Shown here piece by piece: positions 32,401 to 44,924 of a stretch of 64,000 nt of DNA (position 1 is the first letter of the stretch; each line of letters opens with the position of its first letter). A model generated the notes under the pieces. That model ran no database searches, was not told the DNA's origin, and saw nothing but the letters and a program-made list of their open reading frames with translations. The DNA comes from Humulus lupulus (Eukaryota; Streptophyta; Magnoliopsida; Rosales; Cannabaceae). The stretch spans positions 115,544,358 to 115,608,357 of the forward strand of contig NC_084794.1 in the NCBI RefSeq assembly GCF_963169125.1. Direction: 5' to 3'. The translations under genes and the position numbers were made by a program.

Positions 32401-35400
32401 TCAAAAATGCCCCCAACCAAAGCAGTCGGGTAGGCCAAACATGTACGCACCGCCCCCACGCTCACCGTACTCATGGCTGGTTGGCTTTCTCTTTACCCTT
32501 ACCTGGAACACAGAGCACCCGTGAGCCGAAGCCCAGCAAGAAAACTCATACAACACACAACATATGCATATCATACAATCATATAGCAGATAACTCATAT
32601 CTAATCAGACAGTTAATAAGATTTAAACACATATACGACCATGTCGTCCCAGAAGCGTTACCAAAGCCTGGGATCTCGATCTACACTGTAAGGATATCCC
32701 ATGTATCCATTGGGGTCTCACCATAACCACAAGCACTCCATGTGCTAAGTGGTATTCCCGGCCCCACTGCCGTTCTCGGCGTTCGTCGTTCTCGGCCCTT
32801 CGCCGTTCCCGGCCCCTTTGCTGTTCACTCTGCTATTACCACATTTAGCATTCTCAAATAACAATCAAATATATAATCATTCATTTAAAGCTACATCCTA
32901 GCAATGATACAATCTAGGGCCGCGCCCTGGAACAATACTATGGGCCCAAGCCCTACTCCACGGGTGCTACAGTTTTCTTACTTGTATTCCGAGCTTCACA
33001 ACGCACCAAAGTCACGAGCACGGTCCTCTATCTCGAGCCTCTCCGAAAACCTAGTCACAACACATATAAAACACTCTTTAATACTAACCAATCCAAAACC
33101 ATTTCCCGGGACCAATCCCATACTCTCGAGACCTCCAATTTCCCTAAACAAAGCTATGGAATCATCCCCCGAGCCCCCAGGGAAAATGCCCAAAAATGGA
33201 AATTTCCCTCTGCCCAAAATGGCCTAGCACTGCGGCGCCCACCAATGAGGGCCACGGCGCCCATAATGATCCGCCCCCTGCTGCATCCTAGCGCCGCGAC
33301 GCACAAGAACAGGGCTGCGGCGGCCCTTCGCGAACCCAGAAATCTGGGTTTTCCCCTGCATTTTCCCCGAGCCAAAACACTCCCAATTCAACCCAAACAC
33401 ATACCTGAACCCCAAAATCAATTTAAAACCCCAAATAAACCATTTAACAACCTATAAACATCAACCACAAGCTCAATTACACAATTACACCCAAAATCCA
33501 TTCTTGAGTTTCAAATTCCTGAAACTTAAACCATGGCTTCCAAGACTTAAACCAGAACTTGAAAACTATAAATCATGCCTCTAAAATCTTAAACCACATC
33601 AGATACGAAAATTAAACATGCTAAGGATTCTTACCTCAATCAAAACTCAGCTTGAACTCCCTCAATTCCAGCCTCCAACCTTTTTCCTCTTGATTATCCT
33701 AATTGAATTCCAAGTAAAACCAGCCATCTTTCCTTTAGGTTCCCACACACAATCCTTGAAAATCAACCTTGAACTCAAGCAATAACAGAACATAATCCTT
33801 ACCTCTGAGTAGTCCTAGCTTAAATTTGACCTTGGTTGTCTCTAATCCCTCTTGAATTTCCTCCTAGGTCCCCCAACTTCAGGCCCTTCTTCTTTTCCCC
33901 ATTCCTTTTGATTTTCTTCCAATTTCAACATAAACCAACATATGACTAAGTGTAATACGTATTCCTTTTTCCTTCAGCTGAAGTAATCTAAATCCTTGCC
34001 TAATGATCACTTTACCCTTTCATAAGAATTCCTTCCTAACTAAACCTCAAGGGCACTCTTGTCCTTTCACCTATTTTACAATTCTACCATTTTCAATCTA
34101 AACTTGCTACTCTCAGCAGTTACTAATGGTTACCCAGGTTACTCAATCACCAATAACCATTAACCACCAATTCTCAACTCAACTTACGAAATTCCCCAAG
34201 ACACCCCTAGGCTCTTCCCGAGCCAGGTATAAAATCCCGTTGTGACTTTTAAATTAACTAGCTCCCTAGGACAGCCTCGGCACGTGCATCACATTAATAT
34301 CACCACACTCACGTGGTAAAAATCACATAATACAATTATCACATTTATGCCCCCAACGGGCTAAAATTACCAATTTACCCCTATCTTGCAAACGGGGACC
34401 ACATGCATATTTATACCACCTAAACATGCATTCTAATCACATATTCATTCAAATTCATATATTAACATGTTAATTCACTTATTTCCCTCCAGGCGCGCTA
34501 ATCAAGGTCCTAAACCTTATTAGCAAATTGGGGTGTTACAATATCAGCAATAGACCAACCAATGGTTGTTTTATATTCTTTGAGTACTCTCATTAATTTT
34601 TCTTCTTGGACTTGGTTGAGATTTCTTGCAATTATAACTGGAAGTGTCTCGTTCTTCCCCAAGTAAACATATTTGAGATGCTCCGGAAGTGGCTTCAATT
34701 CAAGTGTAGGAGCTTGAATAATTGATGGCAGAAATTTCTCATTAGAAATCGGCAAATTAAGAAATGCAACCTTCTTAAAAGTCTTTTCAAAACCACTATT
34801 TAGTGTGGTTATGACATCCATGATCTCATGAGACAAGTCTTCATCGGTCAACACAAGATGCTCTCTCAACGCAACCTCCAAACAATCTTCACTATGCAAA
34901 TCTAAAACTCGTTGAGAAAGGATATCCAACACATCAAGAGAATAAACAGCATGTACATCACTTGGATATCTCATAGACTCAAAAATATTAAATCGAATAG
35001 TCTCCCCATCAAATTCCATGGTCAACGTACCGTCATGCACATTAATCTTAGTTCTCGCAGTTTTCATGAATGGTCTCCCAAACAAAATTGGAGTGGAGCA
35101 TGGAATAGATTCATCTTCCATATCAAGAACATAAAAAGCAGCCAGAAACACCAATTCATTCACTTGAACTAAAACATCTTCTATTGCACCCCTGGGATAA
35201 GCATTCAACCTATCAGTAAGTTAAATAATCACCCTTGTTTCTTCAAGTCGACCGAGATTCAATGAAGCATAAATGGAGAATGGCATGACATTGATAGAGG
35301 CTCCCAAATCCAACATACAACGCTCAATTCTTTTATTACCAATAGTGCAAGGGATAGTAAAAGTACCAGGATCCTTACACTTTGGTGGAAGCTTTTTTTG

Positions 35401-37251
35401 AAGAACTGCGGAAACATTCTCCCCCAAACTAACTTTTTCATTACCTCTATACTTACGCTTATTAGTGCACAACTCTTTCAAAAACTTAGAATAGCTCGAC
35501 ACTTGTTTAATAGCGTCAAGAGGAGGAATATTCACTTCTACCTTTCAGAATGTATCAAGAATTTCCTTGTCAACCTCTTCCTTTTTAGTCTTCTTTAGTC
35601 TACTTGGGAATGGAGGTGGAATGACAAAAGTAGGCTTAGGGCTTAGTTGTGTAGGGGTGGTTGGCCTTGGAGGAACATCTTCATTAACTGAGCAATCAAC
35701 TTGTTGCTTGGATGACAATTTACTGGGCATTGGAGGACTAGGTGGATCATATTGCGTCCCACTTCGCAAAGTTACTGCACTAGCATTCTCCTTGGGATTC
35801 ATCTCAGGTTGTGAAGGCAATTTATTTGCCAGATGAGCTTCCAACCTATTATATGATGCTGTTAATTATCCCACCTGATTCTCCAAACTTTTGATAGAAG
35901 CTTGGGTGGTTTGCTGAAATTGAAGAGTATTTGTAGCAAGTGCATTGATTAAATCCTCAGTAGAAGGTTTGGCACTTGGTGGTGGAACAGCTTGCGATGC
36001 TTGTGATGGTCTAGGTACAAAATTATTTTGAGACCGCTGTTGCATAGTGAAACCAGGTGGTCTCGCTGATGTTGGTTGTGGAGAAATTTGTTGTTGATTC
36101 CCATAGCGAAGATTTGGATGATCACGCCAGCCAGGATTATAAGTTTGTGAAAATGGTTCATAATACATCTGGCGTAATTGACCAGGGAAATTTCCTACAG
36201 CGTTAACACCCTCAGTTTCTCCCTCCACTAGAGTAGGGAAAGTATCAGTAGCGTGCCCCACAACTTGACAGATTCCACATGGCCGCACCTGTTGGCCTAA
36301 AGCTAGTTGTTGGACCACTGCAGTTAATTGAGCCAATTGTTGACCCAGCTGATTAGCATTAGATGTGCTCACTTCATTAGCTAATTTGGGTGGTGGAACA
36401 GGATCTTGGCAAATGCCAAACTGTTGTGAGTTAGCAGCCATATTAGAAATCAAATTCCTGGCTGCAGCAGGAGTCTTATCAACTAGTGCACCCCCAATAG
36501 CTGCATCAATCATACTCCTATCCAGTGATTGTAATCCTTCATAAAAGTACTTAATGAGGAGCTATTCACTTATCTGATGATGAGGGCAACTAGCACACAA
36601 CCTCTTAAATCTCTCCCAATATTCATACAAAGACTCTCCTGTATACTGCCTTATACCACAGATCTCTTTCCTGATGCTTCCAACTTTAGATGCTGGAAAG
36701 TATCATTCTAGGAACATAGTCTTCATACCATTCCAAGTTTCAACAGTACAAGGTGGAAGATAATACAACCACTCTTTAGCTGCATCCTTTAGGGAGAAAG
36801 GAAAAGCTCGCAGCTTAATTTGTTCCTCAGTCATTGCAGCGGGTTTCATACTAGAACAGGCAATATGAAACTCCTTCAAATGTTTATTCGGATCCTCACC
36901 AGGCAGCCCATGCAAAGAAGGAAATAAGTGGATGAGGCCCGATTTTAGCTCAAAGTTTACATCCAACGGTGGATACTGGATGCAAAGCGGTTGTTGGTCA
37001 AGATCTAGCGCTGCCAACTTTTTCAATGTCCTTTGCTGAGCCATTGTTCTATAGGATCGAACTGAATTGTCAGAATCAGATTCATTGTCAGACGGTAATG
37101 GCACTTTAACAGGATTGACTTGTGGAGAAAGACGTTGAAAGAGAGGATTATTGGTAATAATCCTTGAAGAACGAGAAGCTGACGATGACTCAAGATATTG
37201 TTTAAGCCGAGATAACCTTTCTTGAGTATCGTCTTCACCAGACATATACAC
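29401..37251 (-). pseudogene. gag-pol: Athila gag-pol, one frame with several stops, split by a solo LTR
   Basis: The start is the ATG at 37251 (MYMSGEDDTQERLSRLKQYL). Gag: LHGLPGEDPNKHLKEF and DAAKEWLYYLPPCTVETW. Protease: RCMLDLGASINVMPFSIY (usual DLGAS) and CSTPILFGRPFMKTARTKIN. RT (32140-31400): LLSVGIIYPISDSQWVSP, WRVCIDYRKLNAATRKDHFP, GTFAFRRMSFGLCNAPATFQ, then [12 protein letters not shown]. RNase [45 protein letters not shown]. Integrase: [16 protein letters not shown] (Asp), LSDRGTHF (Asp), [18 protein letters not shown] (Glu). The 721-residue RT-to-end piece (31566-29401) is open. Stops lie near 36703, 36562, 35866, 35545, 35221, 32108, 31618 and 31585. Removing 2,400 bases (solo LTR plus one ATATC) keeps the frame. 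Confidence 0.93.
32146..34540 (-). repeat. Solo LTR of a Tekay-type chromovirus inside Athila pol
   Basis: 2,395 bp, plus strand TGTAACGCCC to GGGTGTTACA, flanked by perfect ATATC target duplications (32141-32145, 34541-34545). On the minus strand its start (GGACCTTGATTAGCGCGCC, then GGAGGGAAATAAGTG) matches the LTRs at 50055 and 56960. It contains the conserved block around AGCACCCGTGAGCCGAAGCC and a CCGCGG/GGCGCC-rich patch (33220-33345). No internal domain remains, so it arose by LTR-LTR recombination (known mechanism; inferred). Confidence 0.93.
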
Positions 37252-37321
37252 CTGATAATTCCATAGTAAAAACTAATTAGTCACAAATAGATAAATTTGA
37301 ATAACAAAGAGAATAACAATA

Positions 37322-37340
37322 GTCCCCGTCAACGGCGCCA
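37322..37340 (-). other. Primer-binding site of Athila
   Basis: Minus-strand TGGCGCCGTTGACGGGGAC lies six bases after the 5' LTR end, as expected for Athila. Confidence 0.85.
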
Positions 37341-37346
37341 AAAATT

Positions 37347-38830
37347 TGATGGCTGTCGTATACCACACAAATTTAACAATGATTTTTCTTTCAATACATC
37401 CAATTATTTCAGTATAATAGCAAGCACAGGTCGAACCTACGAGGACTATCGTTCACTTTATTATTCAAGAATTAACACTAAAACTTAAAAGGGGATTTTG
37501 ATTTTTAACTCAAAATTAAATAACATAAACTAGAAAGCAATTAATGATTGATATTACGATATTAAGAAATAGTTAAAGGTTAATCTCCACCCTCAACAAT
37601 CATTCCTAATCACAAATAATAAATATTATTCCAATTTCTCAATTAAACTATTAACTGCGCAGATAACGTTAAAGCAGTCAGTTATCCCAGTCTCCCTATT
37701 ATAAGTAATCAAGGCGAAGCGCTCAATAATTAACTCTTTTATCTAAGCAATAAATCTATGAAGCATACAATCTATTTAACTTAGATAAAGCATTAAGTCC
37801 TATGGAAACAAGTTAATCTAGGCAATAAATTAATGAAGCATATAATTCATTTAACCTAGGTTCTATTTTTCATCACAATCAACAATTCTTTTGAGATCAC
37901 TATCAATTGCAATTTATCACACACACTTAGAATCCTAAACTATTAGGTGAGTAGTAATTCTAAGATGACAATTGAACAATGTAAAACCTTAATTAGTTGG
38001 CCACCTAACAAGAATTCACAAAATTCATAACATTCAATTGGAAAAATAGAAACAATCTAATATTGAGAGAAATTAAAGAACAATATTCATTATCAATAAT
38101 CAAGAATTCATGTCTTCGGTTTTGAATTAACCCTTAACCTAAAAAGAACCTACTCCATAACAATAATCATAATCACAAACATAATTAAAATTAAAATTAA
38201 AGAGATTAAGGAAAGAAAAGAAACTAGATTGATGAACAAGAGTAATGTAGTCTTGTAGTCTTCTCTTCAGCCCTTTCTCAGTCTTTTTCTCTCTTAAACT
38301 GTAATAAAAAATCCCTCTCAAATTAACCCTAATCATCCTTTATAGTCTCAATTAAATTCTAATTAAAAAGTAATAAAAAATCTAAAAACGACGTTGCAAG
38401 CCGCGGCCTGAAAAATGCGAGTCGCGGCCTAGAACAAAATCTGTGCCTAAATCTGTCGCTCAGGCAGTGGCCTGAAAATTATGCGCAGCGCCCTGGAACC
38501 CTAGGCAGCGGCCTGTCTGGAAGAAAAAATTTTGAAACTGCAATTTCATTTAAAGTGCCGCGACCTACCTCCAATTTCTTTAATTCTTGATCATAAATAG
38601 CTTGCACGTTGTCACCACTTCCACATTTCAATCCCGAAAGCTTTTAATACTCCTAATACTTTATTTTAACTACACTTGCCATCAAAATGTCAGATTTGTT
38701 ATCATAAAACGCATCGTAGAAAATATGTTGTAGAATAATGAAACTTAGTTAAAACTATTAAAAATGCTATCATAACACCATTCAAGCAGAGAAAAACTTA
38801 ACAAATATTAATACAAAAATGACCTTATCA
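37347..38830 (-). repeat. 5' LTR of Athila
   Basis: 1,484 bp, TGATGGCTGTCG to GACCTTATCA on the plus strand. It differs from the 3' LTR by scattered substitutions and a 21-base loss between two CCGCGGCCT copies near 38558. Confidence 0.95.
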
Positions 38831-40057
38831 TCGCGCCACCAGCCGCGTGCTCCACATGAGGTCCTCTCGCCACCAGCCGCATGCTCAAAATGAGGGCTCC
38901 AAGCCACCAGCCGCATGCTGCAAATGAGGACCTCGCGCCACCAGCTACGTGCTCCACATAAGAGCCTCGCGCCACCAGCCGCATGCTCCAAATGAGGGCC
39001 TCGCACCACCAGCCACATGCTCCACATGAGGACCTCGCGCCACCAACTGCGTGCTCCACATAAGAGCCTCGCGCCACCAGCCGCGTGCTCCAAATGAGGG
39101 CCTCATACCACTATCCGCGTGCTCCACATGAGGACCTTGTGGCACCAGCCCCGTGCTCCAAATGAGGACCTCGTGCACCATTTCATCTCGCGAGGCCACG
39201 CCTCTCAGGCCTTGCCCAAGTACCCAGGGATGCGCACCGTCTTGCATCTCACAAGGCCACGCGTCGGCCGCGCCTAGGTGCCCAGGCCCACGCACCATCT
39301 CGCGAGGCCACACCTCTTTGATATAAGTATATGCCCCGCTGAAGAAGCCCTCCTATATTCTCTAAGGAAGGTTTCACCAGTGGGGCACGCCTCCCAGATG
39401 CTTATCTCACTCAAGGCTATAGATCCTCTTATATTTAGCAAAGTAAAAAGGACTTGGAATAAGGGTGTATCTTGGATATACGAGGGCAACCTTCAGGTAC
39501 AAGGTACGGGTACGGGAACAGGTTGTACGAGCATGGGGAGTACATGGGTGTAATCCTGACATCCATCTCTGGAAAGTAGTGGAAGTACGAGGAGTGGTTA
39601 CATGGCCTGAATGTCTTTGACCATATATCAGAGCCGACACAAGAACCACTTGTGCCACTATGTCTAGTGGCACTTCTTTGACACCGGTACTAAATAAGTA
39701 GTGGAGGCATCCCCACGACCCTGACTATGTACCAGAGCCAAAACCACGACCTTCTATACCACTACTACCTGTGCCATCACACTGGCGATGTACCCATGTA
39801 CCATATGGTCCCCCGGGACCACAATGTATCATAAGCCATTGGAGCTTCAATTTAAATTGATCCTGACCCCTCAAACAAAGGGGTTGGGAAATTCTTGTAA
39901 GATCAGATCAATCTAAGAGCAAAATAAGAGTTTTCTTTCTATTTCCTACTTGCAATTTTCCTTCAAGTTTCTATAAGTTCATTCGTGTTCATTAGATATT
40001 GATTGAAGTTATTGAGTTTTCCATCCATATTTCGTTGACGAGTTCTTACCGTCAACA
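38831..40057 (+). repeat. 3' LTR of the Tat-family element, second part
   Basis: It resumes the 34 bp minisatellite in exact phase (12 bases before plus 22 bases after the insertion make one unit). Nine more full units follow to 39163, then the unique LTR half ending CCGTCAACA at 40057. It matches 19275-20203 of the 5' LTR. Confidence 0.92.
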
Positions 40058-41825
40058 GGATCAATTGAATTAATTTTTATTTGATTAATATTTTTACGAA
40101 TGATTGAATTAAAAATAATTGTGATTGTTTAATTCATTGACAGTCTAATTAAAAATACTTTCAATAAGACCAAAAAAGTATGATCAAATATATACCATGA
40201 CCCTATTTGATGTGTTAAGGAAAGCAGTGTTATAGTAGGTCTGAGCACTTTGCATAACACTTTTTCATAGTTATAGATAAGTGTTATTGTAACCCTACCA
40301 TAACATCTTTGTTGTGTTATTTTAATAATTAGATGAGTACTTTATTATGCTATTTATAAATAGATTATATAACACTTTTTGGTACTCATAAAGTAGTGTT
40401 ATGGACTTTATAATAACACTTTTTCAGCATTATATAAAATAGTTTGCATGACACAATTTTATGTTTATAAACCAGTGTTATTGTAAAAGATAAATAACAC
40501 ATTTTTTTATATTATTCTAATATTTGGATCAGCTTGAATTGTTATTATATAATACTTTACATGAAAATTATTTTTTATTATAGTATCATTAAAGCCTACT
40601 TTATTTATGATTATTTTTTATTGCTATAATTAAAACCTATTTCATTTAATATACTTAAGATACCCTTAAAATTATACAAATATATTTTTGAGTACCAATT
40701 ATATGGTTCATAACACATTCATCAAATTATACATATTTTGTCGAGTAAAATCAACATGATCTTCAAATAAAAAAATAATAGTGTCAAAAAATATTCAAGA
40801 TTACCTAAACAAACAATCCAGCAAAAAGTCTTAGGATATTCAACACCGCGTAATTAACAGAAACAAAAAATTCTTACAATAGTTAACAAAATAGTCTTAA
40901 AAATTTAGCATATTCAAAAGTAAAGGTAGGAATTCATGATCTTCCAAATTCAGAATAACAAAGCCTTCAAAATCATATTTTCTTTTGTAGTTCACTTGTC
41001 AAATCTAGTAAATAAAACACAAAAGAAAAGTTAATTAGGTCATGAAATATCATATCATTCATCTAAAATAGTCAATAGTATCATGACGCATAAACAGATT
41101 TACAATCATTGAGTATGAATAATAAACAATTTATAATATTACACACATTATTAAAACTATATATACTCAAGTTACCTTAGTACTTTAATTGATTGGGGCA
41201 TAAAATGTACTAATTCAAATTGGCCCTTTATCATTTTTTCTTTCTCACCTTCCCTTTCAAATCTATCACAAAATACTATAATAAAGCATATGCATTGTTT
41301 TGAAGGGTTAATTTCAAGTCTTCTCACTAATTATCATATGGATCATGATCATTGAGGTATTTTAGTACAAATAAGAGTTAACGTTGGATTGCATATCAGT
41401 TAATGTTGAACAAGTACTTATATAATTAAATAACCAAATAAATAACTCTTGGAATAATCTTTTTAGAAGATCATGCAACTATTGAACCAACAACTTCTCA
41501 TATAGTAAGTATCGAATAGTTAGGACGAAATAGATAAGCACCGGGCACAACAACCACATCGACACATACACCCATAAACTATGGTCCAAGGGGAATTCCG
41601 TTCCCCTCTAAGTTGGGATCACTAGAAGCCCAATGACCTTAAACATCAATTGCATCTAACCAATCAAGCAAGTAGTAGGCATTCCTCGTTTCTGTAAAGT
41701 TATGGCCCTTTTTAAGTCTAACGCTCTGCACAATTAATTTTAAAGACATTATATTAGATTTTCTATTTGTTTATTTAAAAAGAAAGAATTTATTTTTAAG
41801 ATTTACCTTAGGAGAAGGAATATTG
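40058..41825. other. AT-rich spacer, possibly DNA-transposon debris and a decayed exon
   Basis: No intact gene. 40215-40520 has many copies of ATAACACTTTTT and AGTGTTAT in both orientations. 40560-41480 is featureless AT-rich sequence. On the minus strand 41735-41480 reads as coding-like (TETRNAYYLLDWLDAID, later GHWASSDPNLEGNGIPLG) with stops. It is preceded by a plausible short intron: donor AAG then GTAAAT near 41807, acceptor TTGTGCAG near 41736. I do not recognise the protein. Confidence 0.4.
40215..40520. repeat. Cluster of ATAACACTTTTT subterminal-type repeats
   Basis: About eight short repeats in both orientations within 300 bases (40246, 40270, 40313, 40378, 40399, 40423, 40480, 40496 approximately). 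Such clusters are typical near the ends of CACTA-type DNA transposons. No CACTA terminus was found beside it. Confidence 0.45.
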
Positions 41826-44384
41826 TGTAACACCTCGATTTCTCAAGATATCACGTTATGAAGTCCATTTAAAACAATAAAATGATAAAGAACATTAAAA
41901 CTCATTTACTGAAATAAATTGGGCATGCGGTCGCATTGTTTAAAACAAAACATTTTTAAACCTTAAACCATAAACAACATAAATTGTTCAACATCTTTAG
42001 AAAAATACCATAACCATTTTCAAGAAAACATAAATACTTTTAGAAACTCTAAAAAACACCGTGACCCTCCTACTAACATGTGAAATCCACGCCTCGAGCT
42101 TGCCATACCCAATGCTTTGCCTTTCCTTTACCTAGGAAACAGAGTACTGGCGAGCTAATGCGCAATAAGAAGAGCTATGTAGGACACAACTCCCCCAACC
42201 AGATAACAACATATCTTTATACAAAAATCATGCAAAATAAACCAAAATACCTCAAAATAAACACAATGCATACTATGCTCACACACATACAATCATAGCT
42301 TCTTACTGTACATATTCTCACGGACGATAATCAACCATACATTCATGTTGATCAGACATGAAATGTGAATTTTCCCTACCACATGCTATACACACATATG
42401 GCATTCAACGGGGTGCTCCTCACCATGAATTCTGCTCACCCATGGTAACCCTTGGAATGTCTTGCAAGTGTTTTGCTCACACAAGGAGCAAAAGAAAACA
42501 TGCATAACATTCATACATCTCTAGCACCATCCAAATGTCATTTTCAAAATCATTAATCCACTAATCGCACCACAGAAATACACAAACATAACAAGGTTGT
42601 ATGTTTCTACCCCAAAATACATAATGCAAAACATTGCATGACACGCTAACCCTATTTATTTTTCATCAAAACCCATACCATTGACTTGCATACCCATATA
42701 TAAACATATTTAATGTAACACATGTATTCATATAAATACTCTTATGCAAAAATTTACGAAAATACCTTTATAGCGTAAAATTATCTATTTATGCCAAATA
42801 ACTTAAATCAGATAATTATTCATGTGACCATAATTAATCTAAACAGCCGCTAAGTTTATATTATCTTTATAAAATCAGATTAATGCTCAACATTTATTTT
42901 AATTATTTATTTCTAATAATTAACACTTTAATTACTCATAATTCACAAAATAATTAAATATTCCTAAACATTACCAAAGTCAATATCTAATATGCTTCCA
43001 ATTCACTTATACAGATGATAAAATATAATTATTTATTTTAGAAACATGCCCCAATCATTATAATTATTTACACATAAAATCTTTTTAAATGCGTAATTTA
43101 CCAAATAATTATCCATAAATTACAAACAATCACAATCATGCTTCTAAATCTATTCTATCTAGTATAAAATCATTTCTAAGTCATTTAAACAGTACCCAAA
43201 CAGAGAGCAACAATTTATACCATATATTTTAATTTAAACCCATTTATTTCACAATTATGAATAATTAAATTATAAAAATTCCTTATCGTAACATTTAAGC
43301 TTCAAAATCAGTTCCAAATTACTTTACAATAAATAATTAACTTCATAAAAATCCAAACAGTGACTAAAACATGTTCTAAGTAAATTTCACAAGTAATCTA
43401 GGCATTAAATAAAATAATTACAAATAAATACACAAAATGTTAAAAAATCGCAAACTAACTGCCCATAACTATTTCCTAACACATAATAACCCATCAAAAT
43501 TATTTCAAGAATTTTGCAATAGCCTAAGTATTTTTCATAATTATTCTTTTATAAAAACCAAATAATTCACAATAATTTAAGAAAATTTAAAAAATGTCTC
43601 AAACTTTACAAAACATCGCTAAAAATCATGTAGAATCTGTAACAAGAATTTTTTTTTAAGAAAAGATCTTTCAAAATACCCAAATTGAGTTCGCCAGAGC
43701 CTTGCCAAAATCTTCTTCTTCTCTGTCACCTACGAGATTCTAACTCTTCTTCCTGCTTGTTTTTAAAACTCCAAACGAGTTGGAAGTTGTTCCCAAAGAT
43801 CCCAGCACCTCAAACAATGTTTGTAGCTCAAAAAAACCATCCCTCAATGAGAAGATTGTGGTTTTCTTCCCCGTTATCGGTGTATCGCCAAAAATTGTTG
43901 TCAAAATGCAAAATTTTATTTTAGTGTTTTTTGGCCTGTTTCTTCACAACAAAAATGGTTCTTAGGGTCCCTCTAAGCTTTCTAAACACTTCAAACAGAC
44001 CTGGAACCTCTCATGTTCTCTTAGATCCAAAATCTTCCAAAAACATTAATTTTCAAGAACAAAAAATGGTGTCTTTCGAATCGGGCCCTCTCAACCCCTT
44101 TTGTCACATCCAATATTGTTCTTAGACCCTAAAGAATGATTCTAAAACACTAAAAATAGCCCAGAATTTTCCCAAGTGTATTAAACCTCAAATCTCTCGC
44201 TCTCTTTAGGGTCTTTCTTGAACAAACCCTAATTCGACCCTCATGTTTCTCTCTCATTTCCCACTATTTTTCTCACTTAGAAACAACCTAAATTCGAAAT
44301 CTAAGAAGAGATCAAGAAGAACTTGATTGTGATATGTTATTTTCCATAATAACATATATAGATATATATATATATACAATGACT

Positions 44385-44870
44385 CCCTACAATGTCTTAC
44401 ACCATTGGTGTAAGACATTAAAACTTATCAGGGGTTTTAAATGTCTAATGGTGTAAGACATTGAAAGTTTTTATTAATGACTACAATTGGAAGACATTAA
44501 AAATGGTGGAAGACGTTGGAAATAGGTTGAGAAGTGGCCAGGGGGACTTCCAATGTCTCCCACTGGGAGACGTGGGAAGTGATTCACCTCTCCCAATGGG
44601 AGACGTTGGATGTCTCCTAGGGACTTCCCACGTCTCCCATTGGGAGAGGTGAGTCACTTCCCACGTCTCCCAATGAGAGAGGTGGAAAGTCAACGTTTGA
44701 CTTTCAACCTCTCCCAATGGGAGACGTGGGAAGTGAGGCACGTCTCCCAATGGGAGACGTGGGATATATACGTACAATGACCCTAGCAGCAACGTCTCCC
44801 CAATTGGGAGACATTGTAGACTTCCAATGTCTGCCAAATAAAGTCATAAAACCTCTATTTTGTTGTAGTG
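44385..44870 (-). mobile_element. CACTA transposon end with palindromic subterminal repeats
   Basis: The minus strand at 44870 starts CACTACAACAAAATAGAGG, the standard CACTA terminal inverted repeat. Inside it are repeats of GTCTCCCAATGGGAGACGTG in both orientations, each itself palindromic, and weaker AATGTCTTACACCA copies further in (44390-44460). The other terminus is not seen, so this is a fragment or a deletion derivative that lost one end. The three bases outside the visible end are TCC. The 118-residue ORF here (44481-44837) is a repeat product, not a gene. Confidence 0.8.
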
Positions 44871-44924
44871 TCCGTTGTTCTCAAAATTATTTTTTTTATT
44901 TTTTTCTAATATCTTTTTTTAATT

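Larger units (their letters stand above)
24498..38830 (-). mobile_element. Complete Athila retrotransposon nested in the Tat 3' LTR
   Basis: 14,333 bp including a nested 2.4 kb solo LTR, so about 11.9 kb on its own. The LTRs (24498-26001 and 37347-38830) are nearly identical. The target duplication TCGCG is perfect (24493-24497, 38831-38835). On the minus strand the order is 5' LTR, primer site, gag, protease, RT, RNase H, integrase, a third ORF, polypurine tract, 3' LTR. The third ORF after pol and the GGCGCCGTTG primer site are Athila hallmarks. All coding parts of gag-pol lie in one frame once the solo LTR is removed. Confidence 0.95.
18666..40057 (+). mobile_element. Tat-family element with gag and protease only, split by a nested Athila
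   Basis: The 5' LTR is 18666-20203, with a primer site, gag and protease, then a non-coding stretch, a polypurine tract and the 3' LTR beginning at 24013. The 3' LTR is interrupted at 24497 by the Athila element and resumes at 38836, ending 40057. Without the insertion the element is about 7.05 kb. There is no reverse transcriptase, RNase H or integrase anywhere in it. The flanking five bases are GGAAT and GGATC, a partial target duplication only. Confidence 0.88.

Noticed and set aside
32361..33457. Several small ORFs inside the solo LTR
   Set aside because: They are short, conflict between strands and are not conserved in the related LTRs at 50055 and 56960.
44481..44837. 118-residue ORF in the CACTA end
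   Set aside because: It consists only of the palindromic subterminal repeat.
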